Source of the DNA: Pilaira anomala
Taxonomy: Eukaryota > Mucoromycota > Mucoromycetes > Mucorales > Mucoraceae
Direction: 5' to 3'
DNA length: 64,000 bases
Assembly: GCA_025716855.1 (NCBI GenBank)
Contig: JAIXMQ010000050.1
Span: 124,001 to 188,000 of the forward strand
Positions 36,667-49,428 of this stretch are shown in pieces. The notes beneath the pieces are model-generated. The model was not told the DNA's origin, did not search any database, and was given only the letters and a program-made list of their open reading frames with translations. Within the stretch, counting starts at the first letter, position 1. The number at the start of each line of letters is the position of its first letter. The translations under genes were made by a program, and so were the position numbers.

Positions 36667-36721
36667 TTTTTTTTTTTCTTTTTTCTATTCCTTTTTTACT
36701 ACTTAATTCAACAAGTATAAA

Positions 36722-37867
<1,146 letters not shown>

Positions 37868-38096
37868 TTATCTCATCCTTCAAATCAGCATTTATTATTA
37901 TTATTATTATTATTATTGTGGTTTCTCTCTCCTTTTTTTTTTTTTCATCATATCCTTGTAGACAAATTAATAAACACTTTTTTTTTTTCGAGTATTTTTT
38001 CTTGGTTGTGTGAATTTTTTTTTTTTTGTTAGTGCATGAATTTAGCAGTTGCATGAACCACCTGTCATATTATAACAAAAAATTTCAACATATATT

Positions 38097-39527
38097 TTAT
38101 TCTTGATTAACAGAGTTACCGTTATATGTTTGTCTGTCATCATCCTTTTTAGACTTTGCAGTATTCTTGAGCGTATTGATGTTACTACTGCTAGTTGTCG
38201 TAGAGGAAGAAGTAGATTGATTTGTACCACCCAGTCTTTGCCCTGGTTCAGGTGCGGGAGTGGATGGGACCAAGTAAGAGGCTATTGAACTTACAGAATT
38301 ATAGACAGTATCACCAGCAGAATAAAGATAATTTAACCATCCTCCTGATGATGTTGTCGAAGAAGAAGATCCGCCATAAGCTGAAGTAACGTTTTTGATC
38401 GGTTTCATGATTAAAGTACCACTAGGACATAGCTTTAAGTCTAACAATGTACGTTGCTCGTCTCCAATGTCAAAATTACGATTAGGAAATTGCGCAAATA
38501 ATTTAAATGGCATATCGCCATCTGTTCTTGACTAAGGGAAGATAAATGTTGGATTATGAATGAAATTATTCATCATCGTACTAAACGCTTTACTTACTTT
38601 ATCAATCCATTGAGACACAGTAGCAAGTGTATCGGAAGCTATAATAATAACAAGAGTTAAAATTAAAGTGTATTTTTACAATGTATACTTCTGTATACTT
38701 ACATGAAAAGCTATGCCTTAAACTTGACCCATCCAATTGTTTAATATTTAAATTTGAATGATCATAAAAACTAATAAGAATATCTCCATCAGTCTCTTTT
38801 TTTAAAAAAAATTTTAAACCTATCATAATTTTACCTAGTAGTAGAGGAGGAAGAAGTTGAAGGAACTTCTCGTGTTGTTTGTTCATTCTCTTGTTGTCTT
38901 TGTTTTTCAGGTTTTCTAGCAGCTATTTGATTTGCTCGATCAATTGCGATTTGTTCCTTCACTTTTTTCTTGTATTCTTCCTCTGCTTTTTTCTCTCGTC
39001 TCATTTTTTCCATGTAAAGTTTATTTTGCTTTTCTTGTAAATTTTGTTGAGTTTCTTGTGCCAACTTGCCTTCCTCTCTTCTCTTTATTTCTCTCTCGCG
39101 TGCTTGCTAATAGCAGAGGATATTAATGGAGTTTTTTTTTTTTTTATCAAAAAGTCGTAAACATACCGCTTTTTCTTCTTCTGCACGTTTCTTTCTTAAT
39201 TGCTCTAATTTCTCTTTGGCACTGCTGCTACTGTTATTACTGTTATTGATAAATCGATTTAATTTTTTTTTTTTTTTTTTTTTTATTGGGAAGGGAGGAC
39301 AAGACAGAATCTTACATTTTGGGACAGAGTGTTTCAATCTTTTGGATAATATCTTGACTTGTCAGATCTTGTATACCAAAATCTTTTATCGTTCCTTGTC
39401 TATCAATAAAAAAAATAAATAACAATTTCCTTTTTTCTTTATCACATTGTAATGCTTACAAAATAAAATATACAACAGGTACTTGCGAGATGGGATCTAT
39501 ATAACATTAATCTCAAGTTCTTTTTTT

Positions 39528-39567
<40 letters not shown>

Positions 39568-39921
39568 ATAATTGACCAAACATAGTAGCATGTTCAGAAT
39601 CCTTGGACATTTTAAGTGCAACAGTCTTTTGTTTCATAACGGAAATAAGCTATTATGAGAGTGAAGATGGTCAGTATGCCTGATAAAAGTTTTTTAAAAA
39701 AAAAAGACATGTACTTTTTCATCGTTTAACGTTGTTTCAAGTTGTTGACTATTTTCTGAGTCATCTAGAATGCCTCACAAAAGTTAATACTGCAAAAAGT
39801 CTGCGTTGCTTTATGACTCTTTTGTTTTTTTACCGTATATAAAGACTAGGAAAACCAAGTTCTTTTGGGTAACTGTGCTGACAGCTTCAGCAATAGGGCC
39901 TTTGAACCAAACGTCAGACAT
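38097..39921 (-). CDS. UBX-domain protein, UBXN4/erasin-like
   Basis: Ten minus-strand exons: 39921-39834, 39764-39715, 39649-39568, 39496-39460, 39399-39316, 39239-39167, 39106-38835, 38770-38703, 38638-38598 and 38531-38097; phases all fit, about 409 residues. It starts with a thioredoxin-like UAS-type domain (MSDVWFKGPIAEAVSTVTQK, VALKMSKDSEHATMFGQL, PISQVPVVYFI), as in UBXN4/erasin. A long charged coiled coil follows (about 135-230). The UBX domain is LNIKQLDGSSLRHSF, SQWIDKSRTDGDMPFKLFAQ, FPNRNFDIGD, then LLDLKLCPSGTLIMKP. The C-terminal Ser/Thr-rich tail includes YLYSAGDTVYNSVSSIASYL, a possible amphipathic membrane hairpin. A Cdc48/p97 adaptor for ER-associated degradation is the likely role. 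Confidence 0.85.
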
Positions 39922-40196
39922 GTATTGAAATGAAGACAAAGTTTAGCACAAAAGCGAGAAAAAATAAATAAAAAAGGTTCGTGGTAGCACTGACATTAAA
40001 AAAATATACAAATGAAAAAGCCACAGGGGTTATGAATACTTTTTTAATTTTTTTTTTTATTATTATAATATAAAGAAATAAACAAATAGAGAAAAAGCCT
40101 GTAAATTGAAAAAAAAAAAAGAAATGAATTAATAAATAAATTATAAAATAGAAAATCAATTTTCATTTTAATATTCTTTCAAGAGTTTCAGTTTTT
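39922..40196. other. Spacer between UBX gene and possible small gene
   Basis: Nothing seen except A/T-runs. Promoter of the UBX gene (minus strand) must lie here. Confidence 0.5.
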
Positions 40197-40729
40197 TTAA
40201 TGTTTCGCTATCATCATAGGAGCTTGCGCCCCATATATGCGTGGTGGTGCATGATAATTATTGAAACCATTTATATCATCACTTAAAAATGAAAGAATAA
40301 AAAAATGAAAAGTTTAAAAAGTTAAACTTACCAATCAAGACTTTCACACTTTTTGACAGCACAACTTCTTTGAGAATAGAGAAACTATTTTACAAAACTG
40401 AAATAATAAAGTTAGAATAAAAATTTCAAAATTGACATAATCAAATTTTAAAAAAAAAAAACATGTTCGTTCATATTTCAGTAATAAATATAAATGTTCT
40501 CTTTCATATTTTTTCAGAGAGATTCCCATTTTATACAATCATCTTTATATGAACTTGATGTTTAAATTATACTTTTTTTTTTTTTTTTTTTTTGGTACTT
40601 ACAAGTTGTGTTGATAAAGTTAAAAAAAAAAGGTTTGAATTGAAATCGCTTAACAATTCTATTTAAACCTTTTTCAATAAAAAAATTTTTTGTTTGACAG
40701 TCGAAACTTACAAAAAGATTTTGGCTCAT
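40197..40729 (-). CDS. Possible small Cys-containing protein
   Basis: Proposed minus-strand exons: 40729-40712 (MSQNLF, followed by GTAAGT), 40384-40332 and 40281-40197. The second and third exons join in phase 2 and read YSQRSCAVKKCESLDCDDIN, then a Pro-rich end APPRIYGAQAPMMIAKH and TAA. That coherent C-terminus, with good donor and acceptor signals, is why the gene is proposed. The link from the first to the second exon crosses about 327 bp of very T-rich sequence, unusually long for this window, so a missing exon is possible. I do not recognise the family. The total would be about 51 residues. Confidence 0.35.
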
Positions 40730-40808
40730 GTGACTTGTAAATTAAATCAATTTGATTGGTAACTAAGGACTGTCGAAATTTTTTGCTGTGGGATGATCGT
40801 CCGAATTT

Positions 40809-40840
40809 AGGGGCAGAGAGAGAGGGGGGAGGGGGGGGGA
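40809..40840 (+). other. G-rich tract upstream of kinase gene
   Basis: GGGG, then runs of six and nine G separated by A/GAGA, on the + strand about 170 bp before the kinase start. This could fold as a G-quadruplex in the promoter or 5' leader. Confidence 0.55.
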
Positions 40841-41007
40841 GACAAATGGTCAATTGGAGCACAAATGGCTGCTTATGGATTTTAGTTTCACAAAGAAAAA
40901 AAGGGCTTTTTTTTCATTATATTTTGGTTCCGGCCTTTTTTTTTTTTTTTTTTTTTTTTTCTTTCTTAATATTCCCTTTAATAAAAATAAAAAATAAAAA
41001 AAAAAAA

Positions 41008-42862
41008 ATGTCCTCAGATACAATATGTGCGCCACCACCAACACATTTTTCACCAGGTTTACATTATAGTAGTAATAGTAGTAGCAATAATAGTAGTCAA
41101 ACCGAAATAACACAAGCCTTTACAGTACCCGATAACTTTCAATTGGCATCAACAGAAAAGCATGTAACACCCAAATCAAATTCTTGGTTTAATACAACCG
41201 CCTTTAAACCAAACAGCAATGGTATTCGTAGAGTTGCTTCTGCTCCTAATGCCAACCATATTCAACCTTTATCAAAACCTTCTTCTTTACAATTTATTCA
41301 AACAGACGAAGAGAAATTTGAACGATGGAAATTATGTAGAAGAACCTATTCTTCCGCAAGTATTAAAGTAAAACAAGTAGAAGTAGGTCCATCTAGTTTT
41401 GTCAAAGTACGCATGTTAGGCAAAGGTGATGTTGGTAAAGTGTACATGGTTAGACAAAAGGGAACTGATAAACTATTTGCCATGAAAGGTACAGTACTTT
41501 TATTCGACATGTAAAAAAAAAAAAAAAAAAGATTTTATTAAACCCTTTTATCAAAAAGTTTTATCGAAGAAAGAAATGATTAAACGAAATAAGATCAAAC
41601 GCGCTTTAGCAGAACAAGAGATATTAATGACTTCAAATCATCCATTTATTGTTTCATTATACCATTGCTTTCAAAGTCAAGATTATCTTTATTTTGTAAT
41701 GGAATATTGTATGGGTGGTGAATTCTTTCGAGGTAAAAATAATATATATATTTTTGCATAAAAATACTCATAAACTTATTATTGTAGCTTTACAACTGAG
41801 ACCAGGAAAATGTTTAAATGAAGAAGGCGCAAAATTCTATGCAGCTGAAGTCATTGCAGCACTTGAGTATCTTCATCTTCAAGGTCATATATACCGTGAT
41901 CTTAAACCAGAAAGTAAATATATATTTATAATTTGATTGAAAATAGTAACTAATTATTTATTTAGATATTTTGTTACATCAAAGTGGACATATTATGTTG
42001 ACTGATTTTGATCTTAGTAAAGGCTCAAGTCCACCTGGTAGGCCTGGTGTGGTAAAATCAAAATCTCCTAATCAAGTAAGTAATCATAATAACTTTTATA
42101 TATATATATATATATAATTCATTGACTTACATATATAAAGCCTCCTTCAATTGATACCAAGAGTTGTGTAGATGGTCTTCGTACGAATAGTTTTGTTGGT
42201 ACAGAAGAATATATTGCACCTGAAGTTATTAAAGGTTGTGGTCATACTAGTTCAGTTGATTGGTGGACATTAGGTATTCTTATCTATGAAATGCTGGTAA
42301 AAAGGATTCATATTAAATATTTTATTATATAAATTTTTATTAATAACTTATATATATATATAGTATGGTACTACACCATTCAAAGGGGCTGGACGTAATG
42401 ATACATTTGCTAAAATTCTTCATATTGATATAAACTTTCCTCATCAACCAGAACCTTATCTTTGTAACATCAGTAGTAATGGAAAAAACTTAATTCGTAA
42501 ACTATTACATAAAGATGAAAATTATCGCCTTGGATCCCGTGCAGGCGCGGCAGATGTCAAACATCACCCTTTCTTTAAAAACATCAATTTCGCTTTATTA
42601 AGAAACATGACTCCACCTATTATACCGGCTATTGCTAAACCTAATGGAATTGATGCTATTAACTTTAGAAAAATTCAAGAAAGTACAAGTTTAGACTTGG
42701 AAGCAGATGGTTTAAAAGTAATGGCTGAAATCGAAAAATCAAATCCATTTGAGAAATTTGACTCTCGTAAGTTTTTTTATTTATTTGTTTATTCTTTACT
42801 AAATAACCCCTTTAGTTACTTTATATCATACAGGTGATTCGGATTCAGAAAATGAAAATTAA
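41008..42862 (+). CDS. AGC protein kinase, Fpk1/NRC-2-like
   Basis: Seven exons: 41008-41488, 41559-41732, 41788-41913, 41966-42075, 42141-42296, 42364-42766 and 42834-42862; about 492 residues. The kinase domain starts near residue 133: [15 protein letters not shown] (Gly loop, with Asp where Ser/Ala is common), FAMK and [15 protein letters not shown]. It continues with [37 protein letters not shown] (catalytic loop with Tyr before Arg, as in the Fpk/phototropin-like AGC group), DFDLSK (DFD in place of DFG) and the activation segment [29 protein letters not shown] and [10 protein letters not shown] are shared with S. cerevisiae Fpk1/Kin82 and Neurospora NRC-2, which control aminophospholipid flippases and polar growth. 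The N-terminal 130 residues are Ser/Asn-rich and variable. Confidence 0.88.
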
Positions 42863-45037
42863 TTTAAAAAATACCCAAACACACACACGCACACACACAC
42901 ACACACACACACACGCTCATAATAATTTCATATAAAATACCTTTTAATAATACTAATAATGCTAATAAATATAAACAAACAAACAATACTTTGTTTATTC
43001 ATCTTTCTTCTCTCTTTTTTTTTTAATAATGTCCTGATCATCCATTACTTCTTTTTGACACTTGAATCTTCTTCACTAAAACAATATTATTTTCCGTATC
43101 ACTTTAGTAACAGCATAAACCTAATAAGCAAGCCTTCATTTAGTTATTCTAGACCGCACTTAAAAAAGTAACACCATTTTGATCATCTTCAGCCCGCAGT
43201 TCGATCAAATGACTCACATTATTTCCTTTTTCTCTCTCCCACGTTTTACTGTATTTTTAGTGACACTCACAAACGAGAAGAAATTGTTTTTTTTTTGTAT
43301 TTTTAAAGTCAAACGTATCTTACTACTTTCTATGAATTAGTTATTAATATTCATCTAATAAAAAAAAAGGGGGGGGGGGAGGAGGGGGATATCCTTCCTT
43401 CTTACCTGATTATATTTTTTAGATGGATTTACGCACGTCCGTGCATTATACGAGCTTATTACTCAATAAAAACCGTTAAACACGTTTGCTTTCACTTAAA
43501 AGTGTACCGTGTTCACTATACGGCGATCATCTTAATTTTTTGAAGTAAATTGTGAAGGCAGGTCTTCTCCTTTTTTTTTCAAACTATGTATGTAGACATG
43601 GAAATTTCAGCATGCATTCATGTATTGGCTCCATAGTATTGAACAGTTTTTGCAATCTAACCTCGTTCCATTTGCAAGTTTCTGTTTTTTTTCCCCGAGT
43701 TCTTGGTCTAATTTAACTCATGATATCTTGATCCTTCAAAGTGATACAAAGGCTGTAAATAAATTTGTTCAGAAGTATACAAGACATAAGGGATGCTTTG
43801 GAGCATATTGGTAATGTTGGTATTCCTGTTGATATTCGTTCCATTACAACTTCTTGATAATTAAATGTATAGTATGTATGAATAACCCTCAACCCTTTCC
43901 AAAGAGAACTGGGTTTTTAGACGTGTTTTTTTTAAAATTATAAAACAAGAAATAAAAAACAACATAAAAAAGACTGACTTCAGTTTTATGGTTTTTATTA
44001 CTTGGTTAGAAACGTTGTTTCTATTCAACTATAGCATACCCACAGGAAAATCCGGGTTTAAAAAAAATTATGAGAATTTTAATAATGCATATTATTCGAA
44101 GTAAATGGAAATGCCATAACGTTACAATTGGTTCAGAGCAGACACGAAAAACTTAAAAAACTAAAATATAGCCACACCTATTTTATTCAATAAAACGCTA
44201 TCAAGTTACTATGATTAATTATAATAATCGGTAATACAGTATTGTTGACATAGATATACATGAACTGGTGAAATGAGCTACGTAGCGGACTAACCAAATG
44301 TAAAATGTACATCTCCTCGTCTTCTGTTCTCTCACATCGACGAATCTTATCAGAAGAAGAATAAGTAAAACTTTGACTTTTCTTATATAGCTACCTGTAG
44401 TATCGAGAAAAATCATTTTTTAGTAACAAAAACTGTGTGCCTTTTACCTATAGTATTTACTTATGGTATAAGTATTTGCTATATATTCAAAATTCATAAA
44501 AACAAGCACTTTTGGAATTTTATGTAGTAGCAATATAAAGCTATCAAATATGTGGTTAACATATCAGTTCCATTTTCAAAGCATTGGTAGTGTACTTGGT
44601 ATTCTCTGTATAGTAAAATGTTCCTTAAATAAGCTCGCTTTTATAGAAAATAGAGTCAATTTTTGAGAAGAAGTGTGGGTTCTTTTACGGAAGCTAATGG
44701 TGGATACAAAAAATTTAAAGCATTTTAGTATACCTAAGCATATTGTATTATATTAGCTTTTTTCTCAAAATTTACATACTTCATCAATTACCACTCATCA
44801 AAATAATTTCATAAGCTAAATTATGCATTAAAACGAATATTATTCTATACGCTCACATGAGTTTTAGCCAACTGAAAACGAAATAAATTGCGTCCTCCAC
44901 TGGAACATTAACGACTATATGTCCAATATTTTCACATTACTTTTTCCAAGATACCGCCAAAAGACATTAAGTACAATCTATCCTATAATAAATTGAATAA
45001 TAATAAAGGTCAGAAATTGAAAAATATGGACAAAGAG

Positions 45038-45070
<33 letters not shown>

Positions 45071-45383
45071 AAGAATCAAACAATGAACAATTACATTGCA
45101 ACGAGATATATGACTGATTTAGGGTTAAGTGACCCCACTTACTCTTATTTTTGACGGTCTGGATCTTACTTTTTTTTTTTTTTTTTTTTAAGTATAGACC
45201 TAATTTTTTTTTATATGTGTTGACAACATTTATTTTATTTGTTTAGATACAAAATAAACTTGATTTATTCTAGATCAAATCTTATTTTTTTTTTTTTCCT
45301 CTTTCTTTAAACAATTTTTTCCAGTGAAATAAAATAAAAAAAAAACATTATTTTGTAAAAAAAAAAAAAAAGCTATTTTAAAA
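42863..45383. other. 2.5 kb gene-poor region
   Basis: No coding gene or RNA gene recognised. It contains an (AC)n microsatellite near its left end, a G-rich tract (43369-43388), long A-run (45041-45068) and T-runs (45170-45190, 45283-45298). Short open frames such as 43620-43814 and 44219-44416 lack codon structure or homology cues. The last 120 bp before the next gene are T/A-rich, as before other starts here. Confidence 0.5.
42879..42916. repeat. (AC)n microsatellite
   Basis: About eighteen AC units, interrupted once by GC, 17 bp after the kinase stop codon. Confidence 0.95.
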
Positions 45384-46451
45384 ATGACATTAGGCAACGT
45401 AATTTTAGCCGATGTTTTTCATAACTGCATTGAACAATACGGTACTAACTCCATCAACATAATCGAAGAATGTCTTCGAGAAAATAATATAGAAATAGGA
45501 CACTATAATGGCATACTCTACTTGGGTCTACGGGATAAAGATGGTACGTTTGTAGCTAGCCACAACGGAATTCCAATGCGCCAGTTAGAACTAAATAGTT
45601 CGGGTGCCCTTTCTGAGACAACAATTATTAAGAACGAAGAAGTTAAATATGATCTTCCTACTTCTTCTTTTCCTGATAAAAGAGCTGCCGCCGATATTCC
45701 TGTTTATCCAGTTATTTTATCTACCGCTTCTCCTATTACTTTGACCACTGATTCTTCCACTACTACTTCAAACACTAATCTTACTATGAATTTAATCACT
45801 GATACGACAGGTATTCCGACTACTACTACTACTACTACTACTGATAATTCCCTTATAATAATTCCAAAGGGATTAGAAACTCGATTATACAAGACATGGG
45901 TCTCCCGACTCTTGAGGCAAGCCAGCCGTGACTTAAAAGGGGTTTTATTTCATAAGATGGACAGGGTTGTTACCAGGTCTCTATTTTCACGGGAATACTT
46001 CAATGCTCGATTAAGCAAGATAAATTACAGTCAAGAAATGATTAATTATCTTGTGGGTATCAGACAGCTCCTTGAAGGTATAAGAAAATCCCCCCATACT
46101 TGCCGTATTTATTTGTGGTATAATTTTCTTTTGTATAAAAAGCTCATTGAAACCATGTCAGTTCCCGAAGCCCGTGGGCTAATGTTGGAACTAGGGGCGG
46201 ATCGAGATTCATTTGCTCGTGATGTTGGGCGTGGTCAACGACTTGATTCTATCTTTCAATTATTTGGCATGTCGGGAATACTTTGTGTAGAACTGTTTCC
46301 TTTACTTGTCTTTAGTTATACGGCATCAGACTTTAAAAGATATTTGAAATTTTTAGAGCAAAGTAGAATTTTTCCTAGTCTTGATATCCAGTCAGATATG
46401 CTCAACTATCTTTCCTTGGAAGTTCCTGCCCGAATTAGCTTACTAAGATAA
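45384..46451 (+). CDS. Hypothetical intronless protein
   Basis: A single 355-codon open frame with ATG after a poly(A) leader. I do not recognise the family. The N-terminal 75 residues (ILADVFHNCIEQYGTNSINI, ILYLGLRDKDG) look like a small folded domain. A Thr/Ser-rich linker (about 100-165, with a run of eight Thr) follows. A C-terminal helical domain starts near residue 170 (LETRLYKTWVSRLLRQASRD, DRVVTRSLFSREYFNARLSK, PEARGLMLELGADRDSFARD). It has no signal peptide. The length of the ORF, non-repetitive sequence and codon use like its neighbours support a real gene. The lack of introns is unusual in this window. Confidence 0.65.
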   Translation: MTLGNVILADVFHNCIEQYGTNSINIIEECLRENNIEIGHYNGILYLGLRDKDGTFVASHNGIPMRQLELNSSGALSETTIIKNEEVKYDLPTSSFPDKRAAADIPVYPVILSTASPITLTTDSSTTTSNTNLTMNLITDTTGIPTTTTTTTTDNSLIIIPKGLETRLYKTWVSRLLRQASRDLKGVLFHKMDRVVTRSLFSREYFNARLSKINYSQEMINYLVGIRQLLEGIRKSPHTCRIYLWYNFLLYKKLIETMSVPEARGLMLELGADRDSFARDVGRGQRLDSIFQLFGMSGILCVELFPLLVFSYTASDFKRYLKFLEQSRIFPSLDIQSDMLNYLSLEVPARISLLR

Positions 46452-47563
46452 AATAAAGTTTCATCCATTTTGCACAGATAACGAGTATCTAATTTGTTTT
46501 TTTTTGTCATGTGTAAAAACTAGTTTTTTTTTTTTTTCTTTTTTAGATCAAAATAGGCATCAGAAAGATTGCCACAGAGTAAGTGCTAAATTCTTTCTTT
46601 TGAATAAATCGGCCCCATGATAAAGCTGTCACCTCTCATGGAGCCTCAAGAATATTTTCGGAAAGAACATTCCGTTTCTTTTTACTCTGACAGCTTATAT
46701 TTGAAAAAAAAAAAAAAAAAATTGCGTCATAAATGGGTATACATCATCAACCTGTATATAAAGATGAAATGTAAAAATTGAGAATTACGATAAAGTTCCC
46801 TAACGATTATTTGATTGTACTCTCTTTTTTATGATATAGATCCATTATGGAAACAATAAGACACTACATCAACAATATAATAAACTATATATTATTTCAC
46901 AAAAAAAATCAGAAGGGCAAATTTATTTCTCATGTATGACTTTTTCAGTTTGATTATTGTTTTTTTATAGAGTTGTCGTTTTTCAAGGAAGTTGCTTTTT
47001 TTTTTTTTATTGTTCAAAAGTTGTTATGCTGTACCTCCAAACAATAGATTGTATTCAAAAATTTTCTATCACATTTTTAGTTTTATAGTAATTTGTAAGC
47101 ATTATTTATGCTCATGACATTTTATCTAAAAAGCGAGAAAAAATGACATAAAGCAAAATGAAACTTTTTATTTTTTTTTGATTCCGCTGTGAGTACGTGT
47201 ATGTATACATATTAAATATATATATATACTCGGGGAACCGTAAGTGTTTAATTTTCTTTAGAAAAGAATAATAAATTAATAAATTAAGAATCAATTAAGC
47301 TAGTTTTAGTTATCATGTCAATAGAAAGTCGAGATGATAAGTAAAAGGAAAGGAACCAAATAATTTAGATTAAGAAAAGTCGGTAAACTGAAGATTATAC
47401 AAATTGGGAATAATTAATAACACATGTGTTTCTTTATGTAAGACGATTTTTTTTTTACATAATACGTCAAAAAGAAGTATCTATAAAAGCAAAAATAAAA
47501 TAAAATAAAGATATTCTTTTTTTACCTCATTCAATATTGCATCTCTACGCAATTACCACTATT
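46452..47563. other. Spacer before the chitinase gene
   Basis: No gene. A- and T-runs, an (AT)n run near 47215, and the chitinase promoter at the right end. Confidence 0.55.
47482..47489 (+). promoter_or_regulatory. TATA box of the chitinase gene
   Basis: TATAAAAG, 75 bp before the start codon, on the coding strand. A clear TATA box fits a regulated, inducible gene. Confidence 0.6.
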
Positions 47564-49178
47564 ATGTTTCTTGTTAAATCATTGGGTCTTTTGCTGTGCT
47601 TGCTCATTACTTTGGTAAATGCTGGAAATACAGTGATTGGTTACTTTCCAAACTGTAAGTGTTTTATTATATATTAACAATAGAAAAAAAGAAGGTACTA
47701 ATTACCATCTCTCTCTCTCACTCTCTTTAAAAGGGCTTTATGCTAAATATCCAGGTAAGTTATTTTGATCCCGCATACATTTATAAACTAGTTATCTCGC
47801 TAAATACTTTTTTTTTCTCTAATTAGTTTCAAGTATTCCATTCTCTAAATACACTCATATCCATTATGCATTTGCTATTATGACAGAAGGAAACACACCT
47901 AAATGGACTGATGATGCTAATACGGAAACTCAATTGACTGATCTGGTTTCGAATGCACATACATCAAATACTAAAGTTCTTATTTCTGTTGGAGGCTGGT
48001 CCGGTAGCATTACTTTCAGGTACATTAAAATATAACAATTGAGTATATATAAATGATGTATATTAACTTTAAATTATAGTTCAATGGCAAGTAGTGCTCC
48101 TAACAGAAAAGAATTTATTCAATGGAATGTTGATCAAATTAAAAAGTAAGCTGTTTTCGGTAAATGTATGAGCCAAAAAATGAACCAACTAACAAATTAT
48201 ATTATAGATATAATACAGATGGTGTAGATATAGGTATAATACATTATAATGATCAATCATAACAAATATATCTATGTATTCACACAAAATTTTTTTTTAT
48301 AAAATAATAGACTGGGAATATCCTGGTAGACAAGGTGCTGGTTGTAACGTTTTTGATGGATCTGATATCACTAATTATGCCATTTTACTCCAAGAATTAA
48401 GAGATACACTTGATCAAGAATTTGAAAAAGGGTCCAAGGAAATTTCTATTGCTGGAGATACTATTGGATTCTCTGGTACTTCTGCTGATATTACATCAAT
48501 TGGGCAATCCGTAACAAGAGTGAATATGATGACATATGATATTAACGGTGCATGGAACCCTCAAACTGGGCCTAACGCTCCATTGCAGACATCTAAGGGC
48601 GCTAGCTTTAGTTCAGCTATTGATACTTGGACAAGCTTGGGTGTACCAGCTAATAAATTAACAGGTGGTTTAGCTTTTTACGGAAGATCGACAAGTAAGT
48701 TTTATTTCTTAATTGGATATATGTATATCTTTTTTTTTTATATTTACATTTATATTTCAACACATTTTATTTTACAATAGCTGCTAAAGGAGATATGTCA
48801 GACGGTAACATGTATCAAGATCAAGTACAAGGTGCCCCACCCAAAGGAGATTCAAATGATGCACCTTACCAAGATCCTTTTTGTGCTAAAGACCCAGGTG
48901 GTTTATCTGGTATTTGGAGCTTTAATAATATGATGTCTGAAGGATTACTTGATACACCTTTAACTGCAAAGGAACCATGGGTACGTTACTGGGATGAAGC
49001 GTCTTCTACTCCTTGGTTGTTTAATCCTCAAACTAAGGTCTTTATTTCTTATGATGATCCAAAATCAATTGGTATTAAAGCAAATGAAGCAAAGTCAAGA
49101 GGGTTAGATGGTATTATGATCTGGTCCGTTAATCAAGATACTTCTAATAACGATTTGTTGAGTGCTACCGGTTTCTAA
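47564..49178 (+). CDS. GH18 chitinase, secreted
   Basis: Seven exons: 47564-47654, 47734-47754 (21 nt), 47827-48019, 48080-48145, 48208-48233 (26 nt), 48311-48694 and 48781-49178; 392 residues. A signal peptide (MFLVKSLGLLLCLLITLVNA) is followed by the GH18 barrel: VIGYFPNW, YTHIHYAFAIM, KVLISVGGWSGS, then the catalytic motif DGVDIDWEYP (about residues 127-136) with all acidic residues present, and MMTYDINGAW, KLTGGLAFYGRS and GIMIWSVNQDT. It cleaves beta-1,4 GlcNAc polymers by substrate-assisted retention. No chitin-binding module, Ser/Thr-rich tail or GPI signal is present. A free secreted enzyme acting in wall remodelling or chitin feeding is likely. One intron cuts the catalytic motif between Ile and Asp. 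Confidence 0.95.
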
Positions 49179-49242
49179 TTATTATTATTATTATTTTTTT
49201 TTTTTGCGTGTCACCAAATAAATAAATATCATAAAAATCAAA

Positions 49243-49343
49243 AGGGCGGCCAATAAAAAAATTCAATGGTCGGTTTTAAAATACTTCAATAGGCGGTTTT
49301 TTAAAAACCCAAAAGGGCGGTTTTCATTTTTTCAATAGGCGGT
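49243..49343. repeat. Five phased GGCGG-type motifs
   Basis: G-G-(C/T)-C/G-G-G-type hexamers (GGGCGG, GGTCGG, AGGCGG, GGGCGG, AGGCGG) start at about 49244, 49268, 49291, 49315 and 49337. They are mostly followed by TTTT and preceded by CAAT or CAAAA. Spacing is 22-24 bp. They lie between the chitinase stop and the Erf4 start, in a region that is otherwise nearly pure A/T. Confidence 0.8.
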
Positions 49344-49374
49344 TTTTAATTGGAACGACTGTATATCCCTTTTC

Positions 49375-49413
<39 letters not shown>

Positions 49414-49428
49414 TTATTGTTGGTTACT

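Noticed and set aside
38602..38886. 95-codon minus-strand ORF reading through part of the UBX gene
   Set aside because: It reads through an intron; phase agreement supports the 38770-38703 exon instead.
43620..43814. 64-codon ORF in the 42.9-45.4 kb gap
   Set aside because: Chance open frame; no splice partners, no promoter signals, no motif.
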